DNA of 64,000 nucleotides from Galerina marginata (lineage: Eukaryota > Basidiomycota > Agaricomycetes > Agaricales > Galerinaceae): assembly GCA_023014335.1 (NCBI GenBank), contig JAECYW010000006.1, positions 1,364,001 to 1,428,000 on the forward strand, in the 5' to 3' direction. Position 1 is the stretch's first letter, and every line of letters begins with the position of its first letter. Shown here in pieces: positions 45,986 through 57,734 of the stretch. Made by a program: the position numbers and the translations under genes. The notes under the pieces were generated by a model. The model was not told the origin of the DNA. It worked only from the letters and a program-made list of their open reading frames with translations, and did no database searches.

Positions 45986-47244
45986 ATGGCCTCCAACTCG
46001 CGGCTTCCTCTCGAAGTTGTACTGACAGTCTTGGATTTTCTTGCTCAGGACGATCAGGAATTTTTGTCGCTTAAAGCGTGCTCCCTTGTGTGTCAAACTT
46101 TCCTCCATCAGTGCCGAAAGCACATCTTCGCTTCCATCTACATAGACGGTCGCAAGTTGGTCAGCCCCAAGCCCAACACTGCTTCACTTATACGCCTTTT
46201 GTCCACAACACCAGAGATTGCCGATCACATTCGAAAACTCATCTGCTGTATCACTCGGGAGGAGTTCGACCAGCAGTTGCTTCCGGGCGTTCTCGAGAAA
46301 ATCAACAAGTTGGAATTTCTTTCTATCCGTTGGCCTGGGTTGGAGCGTCGGTGGAACCATAATCCCCTTCGACCGGCTCTGCTTCACCTGCTGCACCTTC
46401 CAACACTTGTTAACCTGGAATTCCGAAACATCGATGACTTCGAGGTCTTGGATCTTATGCCATGCACCAACCTTAAAGAGCTCAACTTCTCGGTAGTCAA
46501 GGCTGTAGAAAGCGAAGGTGCTTCACATTTGACATTTTCCGGGGACCCCATTCGTCTCCGCCAACTTTCAGCTGACTGGCAATGGTCCACGGCAATATCA
46601 AAACTGTGCCGTACGCTACGTCCGGACGGAAGACCGATCCTAGATTTCGCCAACATCACCTCTGTATCATTTCTCCTCTATGAACGAGACGAACACGTTG
46701 CCGCAGCCGAGTTGTTCAAACATTGTGAGCAACTTACCGATGTAGTTCTTCACAGTGAGCCTTTTCTCTGATTTATTCGTCAATTGCTCGTAATATATGT
46801 TGCTGTTAACTAGTATTTTCTCCGCCATCAACCTGGATGGGAATTTCCAAGACACTGGCTCCTTCTATGCAGACGTTGACGCGCCTCAGCTTGAATATTT
46901 CGAAGGACGAAAGCGGCACAGCTGATCCCCTCTCGGGACTTGTTGGCGAACTCAAGGGGATACGTCATCAGAATTGTATCGAATCCATTATCATCAACGT
47001 CTATATTCTACCGGACTCGGACTGCAGTTCAGGCGATGATTGGGGCCGGCTTGACGAGGAGTTAACACAACCCGGATGGCCAAAGTTGAAGTCCGTTTTG
47101 GTGGGTATTACCGTTTTTACTTTGTCTCGTGAAGCCAACTATCTGGAGATGGCTTTGCGGAAATTGCCTGAGACGCAATTTCCGAGATTGTCGTCCAGTA
47201 AATCTGTGGTATTTGAATTTTCAGTTGTCAAAGAATTTGCGTGA
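45986..47244 (+). CDS. F-box-like protein, tandem family member 1 (399 aa)
   Basis: Two exons (45986-46754 and 46814-47244). The N-terminal F-box-like segment is LPLEVVLTVLDFLAQDD, then LKACSLVCQTFLHQCRKHIFASI. The remainder is an irregular LRR-like region with family landmarks ITPEIADHIR-type STTPEIADHIRKLICC, LLHLLHLPTLVNLEFR, CTNLKELNFS, TLRPDGRPILDFANITSVSF, and in exon 2 FSPPSTW, GDDWGRLDEELTQPGWPKLK and ETQFPRL. These landmarks recur in members 2 and 3. The presumed role is Skp1-dependent ubiquitin-ligase adaptor, by analogy; the substrate is unknown. The chosen start MASNSRLPLEV lines up with MPSSPILPLEI in member 2. Confidence 0.82.
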
Positions 47245-47447
47245 AATATAATCTTGACTCGAGTGCAGCTTGACTTTCTTAAAGTAACGCTGAGATGGAG
47301 TTATCCAGTCATTGAAGGTCGGAAGGGGGAGGGCACTAGACCCAGGTTAAATTCCCGTCGTTGGCTAAATGAACATCATGACAGCCGTGGGTCAATGGGT
47401 TTCAGTCCTCCTCTTCCTTGTCCTCCACCATAGCTCTTCCCAGTAGT

Positions 47448-48731
47448 ATGCCGTCCAGCCCGATCCTCCCTCTCGAAATCGTACAGGCGATTATCGATAT
47501 CCTTGCCAAAGACGACCCAGGCCTTTCATCGATCAAAGCATGCTCGGTTACCTGTAAAACCTACCTTCCTCTTTGCCGAAAACACATATTTTCTTCCATC
47601 GCTCTCAACAGTCACACTCGACTCATTCACGATCCTAAAATCACCGTCGCTGCGTTCGTGCACATTCTATCTATCACACCAGAGATTGTCGGCCATATCC
47701 GAAACCTAGTATACTATGCCTCAACCAAGGATTTGGACCTGCCGTCGCTTCCAGAAATTTTCATGCAAATCCAAAACCTAGAATCATTTTCCATCCACTG
47801 GCTTGGGTCTCAGCTTCAGTGGAACAAGAACCCCCTTCGCTTGTCTCTACTTCATCTGTTGCATCTTCCAACACTCATTCGCTTAGAGCTACGGGCCATC
47901 AAAGACTTCGTCATGGTCGACCTCATACCCTGCACCAACCTCAAGGAGTTCAAGTTCTCGTGGATTAATATCGCAAAAACCGAAAACATCTTCCCTTTAC
48001 CACTGCCTAGTAGGCTGGTTCGTCTCCGCCAACTGTCAGCAGGGGACGAAAGTTCCGCAATGGTGGCAAAATTGTACCAAACACTGCGTCCCGACGGAAA
48101 ACCCATCCTTGATTTTACCAGCATTGCTTCTGTATCATTGATGCTTGAGGAGGACGATGAGTTGAATGCGTCACTGGAATTCCTCAAACGTTGCAGGAAG
48201 CTGACCCATGTACAAATTTTTCGTGCGTTCTTCTTCGGATACAGCCACCAGTCGAGCTACTGATTCATTATTTTTTATTAAGTCTATTCTCCTCCGTTGA
48301 CTTGGGCCAGTCTTTCGAGGATGCTACATTCTTCTCTGCAGACACTGGCACATCTACACCTGAAAACTGTGATTACTGATCCAAGCGGCACCAACGATCC
48401 TCTCTCAGGACTCGTTACCGAACTCCAGGAGATGCGCCATCAGAACTGTATTGAGAAAATTACCATCCAAGTTTCCATTCAGTCGGACTCTGATTGCAAT
48501 CGGGGAGACGATTGGGGCCGGCTCGACGAAGAATTGGCGCGACCCGGATGGCCGAAGTTGAAGTCGGTTTTGCTAAGCATCACATTCCGCATGCGCAAAA
48601 ACAGTGACCTCGAGATAGCATTGAGGAAGTTGCCTGAGACGCAATTTCCAAGACTATCATCAAGTACATCAGTCAAATTTGATTTTTCAGTGGTCAATAC
48701 AGCTGTCCTGCAGGGTAGATTATTCTCGTGA
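47448..48731 (+). CDS. F-box-like protein, tandem family member 2 (407 aa)
   Basis: Two exons (47448-48222 and 48283-48731), the intron in the same phase and place as member 1 although its donor is GTGCGT. F-box-like start MPSSPILPLEIVQAIIDILA, then IKACSVTCKTYLPLCRKHIF; shared landmarks SITPEIVGHIRNL, LLHLLHLPTLIRLELR, CTNLKEFKFS, TLRPDGKPILDFTSIASVSL, YSPPLTW, GDDWGRLDEELARPGWPKLK. It lies 203 bp after member 1 in the same direction. Divergence is spread over the whole length, so this is an old duplication and not a recent copy. Confidence 0.82.
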
Positions 48732-49459
48732 GCTAGTGATGTAGAACCACGTTAACTAGGAGTGTTATTTTATACAAGGGTCGTAGCAATAGTGGTGGAA
48801 GGTAAGTAGGCGTACCTTAAGACTTGAAGCGACGTTCACTAGCTTGTAAGCTAGTGCATTGCACGGCATGTCCGAGCCCACTTCCAACGGCCGGGAGTGA
48901 GACGACGGTGCGTGAGGGGAAGACGACGTTGACGTGAGGTGCCGGGCAACACGGATGATCGATGACTCACAGCGTTTGCCGGCTCGTTGAGAACGGGCCC
49001 AGGCTAATAATAGAATGAGTCCTATAAATAGGACTCGTAATGGGCGTCTATTGCAGGATCTGAGAACTCAAGCCTCTCTTGTTAGCAATTTGTATAATAC
49101 ATAGAGCCTCATTTCTGTTGTCATGAGAGCCCTCACCTGTAGTAAAGCCGCTCTCCAAGCTTCAAGCTTCAGCTCTCACAATAAACCTCATCGACGGCGC
49201 GGATGTGACAGAAGTTTATCACCAAAATGCATCATGACACGTTCGTGGATAATTCAGAAGAGTCACACGGTGTATAGCCTTTCATAGCTGGCCAATCTGT
49301 AGGCATACATAGCGATCCTTTGTTATAGATAATCTACCCACGTATAAAGGTACTCGTGTCTATATTTGCAATCATTGGAACGTTATCTTAACCTTGGCCT
49401 CAGTAGTCACTTCTCCCCAAGTTCGAGGTACCACCACCCGCTCACTTTTCATCGAGTAA
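48732..49459. other. Intergenic region with retroelement-like promoter and poly(A) signals
   Basis: TATAAATAGG at about 49023-49032 and AATAAA at about 49181-49186 lie in a GC-richer block (about 48840-49210), as in a solo LTR. I could not find TG...CA ends with a matching target duplication, so this is only a suspicion. Confidence 0.25.
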
Positions 49460-51254
49460 ATGGCTTCCAATCTCGACATTTCAACCACAGGGAATGCTGT
49501 GCCGGAGGAGTTGGAGATGGCAGTCTTGAATAAAGGTAAAGGAAGGTTGTTGGAAGTATCTACCAGCGACGATGCTGTTTCCCGAACGTTGGAGACCAAA
49601 GTCCAGGATCCAAAAGGCAAGCGTCCTGAAAGACGAGTATCTCTGTCCATTGCTATCAACCAGGTCGCGTCGACGTCATCAAGTTCCCGGCAGGGTAACA
49701 ATGCACATCGACAATCGCGTCCTGCGTTGAATGATAGGGTACCAGCGATAGGCGTAAGCAACACAAATCTGAGGCCACCACCACCAATTATCCCTGTGCC
49801 CAAGCCGCAAATACCATGGCACCCAAAGTTAACACCATTTCGCTTGTTAAATTTGGTGCTACCAATATCCATATCGACGGCCAAAGCCATCACGAGTCTG
49901 AGAGGCAATTCGACTGCGCCAACAACTCTCGAACTGATATCAGGTGTTGTGGTTTTTTTGGTGTAAGTCGTGAGTTAATCACTCTTAAAATCGTAAATAC
50001 TAATGAGCGGTGGTATCAAATTAGATTATTTCATGCCGGATACTATGAGTCCCAAGTAAAGCCACCACATTATCTCCGATGGGTATTTGAAACGGACTGC
50101 CTTGAATACCTCTGGCGACTCTTCGAGTTCTGTTCCATTCCGCGTCCGCATTATAGGTCAACCGAGGAATCAGACTTTGTTGTGGTTTTGACCTCATACC
50201 ATCTCCTTGTGACACAGACGGTCATCTTTTTTGGTCTCATCAAAGCTGTTCTCACCGCAAATCAATATACGGTGGCAGCCGTTTGGGTAGAATGGGTGCT
50301 TGCGGCCGTTGTTACTTCATGGTAAGTATCAATTAAATTATCGGGAGCAAAAAACTTGTCTAATTCTTTCAATGACCACATTTTACAAAGCCTTTACATA
50401 GCAGGGTTGTATGAATACGGCTCGGTTGAAATATGGCCAAGCTTCTACCAGGAGGCTGAAGATCACAAAATTATCTCTAGTATTCGGATATTCCGTTGGA
50501 AGACTGGGGTACCGCTTGTTGCTACAGCAGTATTTCAGTCTGTTAACACCTTCTTCATCGGACTCGGGAGCTATATGGTAATCGAGACGCTTGGTCCAGG
50601 TAAGGTTATTGGTTGTGGTCCTGGAATCTTGTATCTCAAACATATCCTTTAAGTCTTGAAATGGGAGCACTTGACCCTAGAAGAACGCGCACCATATGCT
50701 ATTCAAGAAATCATTTCTTCTTCAGACCCACATGGAAGAGCAATTTACAGGCCTGGCTCAAGACCTGACTTATACGCGGCTATGACGGGCGCCAGTATTG
50801 GTCTCCTATTAATATCTTTTGGGCTCCTGTATGGCATAGCAGTAAACTTCGGGCATGAGGGTTAGTGCTGTCACGTATCTGCATATTCAATTCCCAAAAC
50901 TCATTCATTATCGTAGTTCCGTTACGGTTTCTAAGGAGGATGGTCGTCAAAATTATGCTCCATGTCTGGGGTATAGTCACGTCAATTGTGTGGTTTGTCA
51001 TTGTCGGTATTACTCTGCACAGAGCGTGGTCTGCACTGGGGGATGAAAAACCGGTTATCTACCTCATAGTGCTGATTTTTTTAGCAATCATGGTCTCCGT
51101 GATATTCATAGGCTTGCTGTTTGTATCTGTCAGGAAAACAGCGAGGGACATTGGTATTGGCATTTTGCGTCTTGTGTTTCCTCGGGTGTTCAGGAGGATG
51201 AACTACGCGTTCGAGGAGATCGACACCCTCTTCCAAAATGCAGAGCCACTTTAA
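49460..51254 (+). CDS. Multi-pass membrane protein of unknown function
   Basis: Five exons joined by GT-AG introns beginning at about 49962, 50323, 50600 and 50861. A long polar, Ser/Pro-rich cytosolic N-terminus (to about residue 120, with a PPPPIIPVPKP proline run) precedes roughly seven hydrophobic segments, among them TLELISGVVVFLV, VVVLTSYHLLVTQTVIFFGL, WVEWVLAAVVTSW, IGLLLISFGLLYGIAV, IVTSIVWFVIVGITLH and IYLIVLIFLAIMVSVIFIGL. It ends with a basic-acidic tail (FEEIDTLFQNAEPL). The reading frame is open across all junctions. I recognise no family. It stands between F-box-like members 2 and 3 and is unrelated to them, so it either inserted into the array or was present before the array expanded. 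Confidence 0.72.
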
Positions 51255-52018
51255 TATGTACATAATTTCCATTCCTTTTTTGATGATCTACCAAAAGACG
51301 ATTATTGTAGACCTGTTTTCTAGTAATTGCTTTAAAACTCCTTGACTGATAGCTCGTGCCCCAATGCATTAGTTGTGGAGCTTTAAGTTGAAGGAGAGAA
51401 TGTCGAGCAAAAGAAGGATAAATAGAACAAAACAGGAAGATTTTGAACGTCAACTTGAACGAATGCATAAACTCCAATGCTCAAGCGCCCAGCTAGCGCT
51501 CGTCACTAGTTACCTGGTCTGTCTAAGGGAGACTATAGCATGCGCAAGAGGTCGTCGCATCAGGGAAACAAAGAGTAACAAATATTTACTCTGGTTCAGT
51601 CTTGATTGGCACTGCCAGCACTCTATTCTTCCACGAGCCTCAAGAGCATTTTGCACTCCACACGGAAGGCGCTATTATTTCACACTACAAAGCCTGAGGG
51701 TAAGTATTGATCAAGGTATGAGTCATGCGACTGATACCATTGACAATGCAGCATTCAAGCTTCAAGATTGGCCCCGGAGATTCTGGGCCACGAACGTCGA
51801 AGTTGGTGCTAGTTGGTGGGAGTGAGGTCCGCTCCTACCCATAGCGTCTCCAGATTGATTCCCTTGGCTTACTCGAGTGGTGTGACCATTTCTCATTGAA
51901 CGCCATTGACGACTTTGAACCTACTGCACTGCCACGGTGGACCCTTTTTGTTTCCTAGCAACTTTGATCCTCATTCGATAATAGGGTGAGGATTCGACCG
52001 GTTTAACGGCCGCTTTCT
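51255..52018. other. Intergenic region with a possible small coding remnant
   Basis: A plus-strand reading from an ATG at 51400 (MSSKRRINRTKQEDFERQLE) is followed, after a weak GT-AG intron, by a hydrophobic stretch (LIGTASTLFFHE) and a stop near 51690. A second GT-AG intron (about 51701-51752) lies just downstream. The pieces do not combine into one convincing model, so I do not call a gene. Confidence 0.3.
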
Positions 52019-53273
52019 ATGCCTTCCAGCCCGGTAATACCCCTCGAAGTTATACAGGCGGTCATCGACATCCTTGCCCAAGACGATAACGACTTTTCGT
52101 CACTCAAATCGTGCTCCCTTGTATGCCAAACATTCCTTCATCTCTGCCGAAAACACATCTTCGCTTTCATCTTTCTTGACGGTCGAAATTGGGCCATTAC
52201 TTCACCCAACACTGTTGCACTTATACGCCTCTTGTCGGCCACGCCTGAGATTGCCGATCACATTCGAAAACTCGTCTGCTTCATTTCAAGCAGCGAGTTC
52301 GAGCAGCGGCTGCTACCAGGTACCCTCAAACGAATCAACAAACTAGAACACCTGTCCATTTTCTGGCCCCGTTTTGAGCGTCGATGGAACAACAATCTCC
52401 TCCGATCCGCCGTGCTTCACTTGTTGCATCTACCAACGCTCGTTCACTTGGAATTACGGGACATTCAAGACTTTGTGGTCCTGGACCTTGTGCTATGCAT
52501 CAACCTTAAGAAGCTCGAACTCACAAGAATCAAAACGGCAGAAAGTGAAGCTGCCCTGCCTTGTACTCTTTCCAGTGGGCCTATTCGTCTCCACCAGCTT
52601 TCAATCGGGATCGAAAGTTCCATGGCAGTATTGGATTTGTGCAAGAAACGACGACCCGACGGCAAATCCATCATCGATCTCACTAACCTCGCTTCCATAG
52701 AATTCACACTTTGTGAACGCGACGAGTTTGATGCGGCACAAGAATTCATCAAATACTGTGAAGGGCTTACCGAGATAGATATTTTCAGTGAGTATTTTAT
52801 ACGTTCACGGAACGGGGCTTCTCATGCCTTAGACTCTTTGACGAGTTTATTCTCCCCCGTTCAGTTGGGCGGGTCTTTCCAGGATGCTGCATCCTTCCAT
52901 GCAGACATTGACGCACCTCCGCTTGAAAACCATGCTGGAAGATGACAGCGGAACCGGTGACCCTCTCTCAGGACTTGTTGCTGAACTCGAGGATATTCGC
53001 GATCAGAATCGAATTGAGGGTATTGACGTCAAAGTTTCCATTCAGACGGACAAGCAGTGCAATCGAGGGGAATGGGGCCGCCTTGATGAAGAATTGACGC
53101 GATCAGGATGGCCAAAGTTGAAGTCTGTTTCGTTAAGCATCGTAATTTGGAGTTACGTGCGCAAAGACAATGACCTAGAGCTGGCCTTGAAGAAGTTAGA
53201 GACGCAATTTCCCAAATTGTCATCAAGTGATTCGGTCGTATTCGAATTCGAAGTCACCGACGAAATTGTGTGA
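52019..53273 (+). CDS. F-box-like protein, tandem family member 3 (398 aa)
   Basis: Two exons (52019-52787 and 52846-53273). It starts MPSSPVIPLEVIQAVIDILA like member 2 but shares more with member 1 in the middle (SATPEIADHIRKLVCF, RWNNNLLRSAVLHLLHLPTL). Landmarks SLKSCSLVCQTFLHLCRKHIF, RRPDGKSIIDLTNLASIEF, YSPPFSWAGL, GEWGRLDEELTRSGWPKLK and ETQFPKL are present. There is a one-codon loss in the GDDWG motif (GEWG) and a two-residue deletion before ETQFPKL relative to its paralogues. Presumed SCF adaptor; target unknown. Confidence 0.82.
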
Positions 53274-54878
53274 TCTACTAGGTGGTGTAATTTGGATTAG
53301 TTTCATAATGCAACGCGGCGTAGATCGGGAATGGAATCTGCATTTCGAAAAAGGTGCTAAGAAGATCATTACGACCTCTGAATTCGAACGAAACGCACCA
53401 CCCTTTAACGGCTTCTGATTCCTGGATCACATTGCGACCTTGAATTTCTCGGTCCATGAATTTCAAGAAGACCCTGCTCAGAGGAAGTTAGAGAGTTTCT
53501 CGTAGACTGCTTGAGATAAACCTACCGACAATATTTTCTCCATTTTCAGGTTCGTGGGCAAATGGTATAGACGAGAGACTGTCTCCATGTCGATGGCTTG
53601 AACCTCAGAATCGTCTTCGACTCTTGCGTTGGCTGGTGGGTAAAGTTACATATGTCAGAGATACCAAATTTGAATTGAAGTCACTTACCCTGCCCAAGTT
53701 TTTCGATTATATACACGAGATAAGCGTCACACAAATGGCCATAGACTTCAACCTTCCGCTCAATGCAAAGCTGGTGGGAGACTTTCCATGTTTTCACTGC
53801 CGCAAGAATAAGATAGCATGCAACGTTGCAAGTGCCAACGCATTCCCAATCGACCAGGACGGCTCACCAGATAGTTGAGATTGGCGGTTTCAATCATTGA
53901 AACTAGGGTCGACAAGGGTTTTGAAGGCTGCCCGTTGAAGTGATTGAGATTCTTCTCCATCGCTTTGAGAGGCCGGAGCGCAACTAACTGTTTAAATTGG
54001 GATGAGGTTTGCCGACCAAAATAATTTGCCGAGGCTGCCTAAGCTGTTCAGCGAGTAATTGCTTCGTCAAATTTTTCCTGTTTGTCTCCGAGTGAAGTCA
54101 AGCACTGAACGAGAGGCAGGAGGGGAGACTGTGATGATAAGACCTTTCCAGGACCATGCTCATCCCTGGGATTCTGTTGAATGGGATGTGGAAAATGGGA
54201 ACGGACCTCCCCTTCACGACCAAGTTACATTCCGAACCTTAGTATCGGAATGCCCTTTTGGTGTCTAAAATCATAGCTCGCTGAGAAGAACATCAGCCAG
54301 CGTATTCCCAGTACCAGGGAACATTAGGGTGAGCGCGCGTTTCACCATCCGAGCATTGCTGTATAGATAGAACTTGGGATGTCATGTCATTTTTCAGGGG
54401 GCATCTCAGCAACAACGCTGGCTGCGGAGCGCTGAGGTCTACGTTTCTTATCGGACGTTGACCGGCATAGAGCAGATAGCAAGACTCGACTTGTATGCGG
54501 TATAGTTTTTGTTGAAGCATTTGTTCCATATTACAGAAGCAAAAGCGCGGAGACATGGAAAAGGCACAGTCAAGCCTAGTGAACGCTTTCTTCCTTCTTC
54601 CCATCATTGGATGCCAGCCAGTTGGCATGCATCACTGTTCTCCAGGCTTGCCAGAGGTCTGAAATCCGGGAGGCCTACCAGCCCAAGTACGTCGTCGCAT
54701 CATCAGGATTCAGAGTAACAAAGCAAAGAAGAAAAAGTAACAAAAATTTATTTTCGTCCTTTCCATCTTTTCCTCCACAGGCGTCATCGATATCAGGATC
54801 AGACTCGGAATCGGATCCAATGTCCTCCTCCATCGCGCACTCCACCACAACCACCACCACCATCGCACACCGACTCGA
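53274..54878. other. 1.6-kb gene-poor region with a half Zn2Cys6-like motif
   Basis: No full gene is supported. At 53789-53826 a plus-strand frame reads PCFHCRKNKIACN, matching the first half of the fungal binuclear zinc cluster (C-x2-C-x6-C), but no second half follows before the stop at 53878. Confidence 0.35.
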
Positions 54879-56351
54879 ATGGCGCAGGCATATATAACGG
54901 AAGAGCAGGTAGCAGTCGCCGCCGTGCGCAGGGCGTGCCATCTCACCGCCTCCGTGTTCAACAAGCTCGTCAAGAACGAGACGCTCACCAAGGGCGACAA
55001 GTCTCCGGTAACAGGTGCGTTCCCTATATCTCACCTCATCCTCCAGCCCGTGCTCATGCTCACCCTCCTCCCCATCCAATCCACAGTGGGCGACTTCGCC
55101 GCTCAAGCAGTGATAAGCACCATCCTCCTACACGCCTTCCCCGCAGACCCCATCGTAGGCGAGGAGGACGCCTCGAATCTGCGCGCGGACACACCAGCCG
55201 CGAAGGAGATGAAGGCGCGTGTCGTGGCGCTCGCGAACGAGGCTCTGACTGAGGAGCTTGGGTTGGGCGATAATGAGGGTTGGGGGATCGGGCCTGGTAA
55301 GGAACGGACGGATGAGCAGCTGTTGGATGTGATTGATCGGGGGAACTTTGAGGGTGGGGGGACGGGACGTGAGTGGTTTTGGCTTTTTCTTGGGTTCTGT
55401 GCGGTGTTGGGTTTTGTGCTGTGGTGTCGAAAGCTGATATTCCATGTCGGCACCCATCTCACCTTCATCCCACTCCGACTCTTCCTTACTTACTTCCACT
55501 AACAACCATACCTTCAGGAATGTGGACCATCGACCCCATCGACGGCACCAAAGGCTTCCTCCGCGGCGAACAATACGCAGTCTGCCTCGCCCTCATCGTA
55601 GACGCCAAAGTCCAAGTCGGCGTCATCGGGTGCCCCAACCTCCCCATCGACCACTCTCACCCAGATAAAGGCACTGGATGCATCTTCAAAGCCGTTCGCG
55701 GGCAGGGTGCGCAGCAGGTACGTATCGTCTCTCCTCATCCCTATTTTCGCGCCTATTGACTGACCTAAACTCATCCATCTACATAGTTAACCCTCTCAGG
55801 CTCCAACCCAACCCCTCTCTCCATCCCCAACCCCAGCTCCCCATCAACCCTCTCGTTCCTAGAATCCGTCGAACCAGCCCACTCCTCCCACTCATTCAAC
55901 ACCCGCGTCTCCTCTCTCCTCTCCATCCCCTCCTCTTCACCTCCAATAAGGATGGACAGCCAAGCGAAATACGGCTGTCTCGCGCGCGGTCAAGGCGGGG
56001 CGTATCTGCGCATGCCGACGGGGGTTGGGTATCGGGAGAAGATCTGGGTGCGTCGACCTTTCTTCCTTTTCCTTCCTTTCCCTGTCTGTTTTTTGTCGGG
56101 AAAGATGGATTAACGATGTTTGTGTGCTTTTTCGTGTATAGGACCACGCATCTGGCAACATCCTCGTCGAAGAATCCGGTGGTATCGTCACCGACTCGCG
56201 GGGCCAGCCTCTAAACTTTGGGCTGGGCCGCACGCTGGGCGAGAATTACGGCGTCATCGCGGCGGGGAAGGACACGCACCCGCTGGTGCTGGCAGCGGTG
56301 CAGAAGGCGCTTGCGGAGGAGGCTGAGAAGGAGACGAAGGCAAAGGTCTAG
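54879..56351 (+). CDS. 3'(2'),5'-bisphosphate nucleotidase (Hal2/Met22 family)
   Basis: It dephosphorylates 3'-phosphoadenosine 5'-phosphate (PAP) to AMP, clearing the by-product of sulfate assimilation; the yeast enzyme is the classical lithium/sodium-sensitive Hal2. Lithium-sensitive phosphatase motifs are present: GDFAAQAVI, VGEED (metal-binding Glu), WTIDPIDGTKGFLRGEQYAV (DPIDGT metal site and the family-specific GTKGF), and WDHASGNILVEESGG near the C-terminus. At least five exons are joined by GT-AG introns (first donor at about 55014, second after GGTGR, third after AQQ, fourth after EKIW). The start MAQAYITEEQ fits the family's N-terminal helix. The region around 55800-55950 is Ser/Pro-rich and long compared with typical members, possibly a disordered insert. 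Confidence 0.92.
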
Positions 56352-56733
56352 ATTTATTGGAACGATTTCAATGCTTATCGGCAGCTACAATTGTAGCCTC
56401 GCTCTGACTGGGATAGACCAGTCACAAAATCAAAACATACAAATGTATTTTATTTACAATTGAACCAATAGCATAAACTGCACATACGGAGCTGTACTCT
56501 ACTTCGTTATAAAGCTATAAAGCCATAAAGGCGAAACCAGGAAAAATATAAACATAACGAGAACTATAAAGAACCTAGGTACTTGTGCTTGAGCTCAATT
56601 TCAAGAGCGTTGCGGACGGCGATGGCGGCAGCGAACGCTTACCAAATCTAATGTACAATTTTTGATGTCGAGAACGAGAGCAATCAAAATGAAAATAAAA
56701 TAGCAAAACAACCCTTGCAGCTTCAAGGAAGGC
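56352..56733. other. Convergent intergenic spacer
   Basis: 3' flanks of the nucleotidase (plus) and the next gene (minus); AT-rich, nothing else. Confidence 0.4.
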
Positions 56734-57734
56734 TTAAGCCTTCTTCTGCAGTTTCTTGTGCGAGGGGTTCGAAGCAGCGTGCTTCACCGCCGCGTCGTTC
56801 ATCTGGCGCTTGAGCTTCTGCGCCGACACTTCTTGGAGCGGGGCTTTAACCGAAGCTGAACTGCCCGACGCGGTGCTTGCGGTGGAGGCAGAGGCAGAGG
56901 CGGTGATAGTGGAACCGCTGGCAGTGGACTTGCGGAGGTGCGGGTTCTTCTCGAGGTAAGCGCGCTGCGCCTCTGGAGTGACTTTTACTGAGGTGAACCA
57001 GAGTAACTGGTGGATATATGCGTTAGCAAACTGGCGTAAAAGGAAAAAGGGCAGGGAGTTGACATACTGATTTGCGAGTCTTGTTGATGAGATCCTGCTC
57101 GGTACGTGTGATCTGCCTCGACGTGCCGCTGTGAATAAAAGGTGATAAGTAAACATTTCACGGCATTGACAATGACAGAAAACATCAAGCAAGGGAAAAG
57201 CGATCATGAAAGGCGAAGACGAAAGAGGGAATGCCGGCATGCCTGTCAACCCATACCCGTCTCCTCCAAATATAGGCAAGGCGTAGATGAAAACGGACAG
57301 TGGACTTACGTGCACCCATACTCCTTGACGTAGCGATTAAACGACTTGCGCATATCGGGGACGAGGTGGAACCGGATGATCTCGTGCGACGCTTCGCCTT
57401 TGCTTACATCGACGGTGGCGAGGTGTTCCAAGAAGATCGACTTGGCCTGCAATAAAGAACGATCATAAGCAACTGGTGTGAGCGATGCACTAGGGCCCAT
57501 TGGGTGAAGGTAAACGCGTCGAAAAACGACGAAAGAGAGACGTGCATGGGAAGGGAATGGGAGACTCACGCTGTCCAGAGCGTTCATCGCCCGTTGAGAT
57601 ACAGGCGCGAAGCTGTTGCGGTTAATACCATCGTCACCATAGGGGTCGCCGAACATTCCATACCCGCCGCCTCCATAGCGGCCATGACGGCGCATGCCAC
57701 CGCCGAACATCTCGAAGAGGCAGTCTCTGCACAT
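56734..57734 (-). CDS. Unrecognised basic protein with Gly/Arg-rich start
   Basis: Minus strand, four exons, open in frame: MCRDCLFEMFGGGMRR with a Gly/Tyr-rich stretch (RYGGGGYGMFGDPYGDDG), then AKSIFLEHLATVDVSKG, EIIRFHLVPDMRKSFNRYVKEYG, SRQITRTEQDLINKTRKS, LLWFTSVKVTPEAQRAYLEK, an Ala/Ser/Thr low-complexity run, and a Lys-rich end (LKRQMNDAAVKHAASNPSHK). Either the first ATG (57734) or MFGGGMRR (57710) could start it. I do not recognise the family. The short conserved-looking block with a disordered, basic C-terminus suggests a nucleic-acid or ribosome-associated factor, but that is a guess. Confidence 0.6.

Noticed and set aside
48760..49210. Solo LTR retrotransposon
   Set aside because: TATA and AATAAA-like signals are suggestive, but no TG...CA ends with a matching 4-6 bp target duplication could be found.
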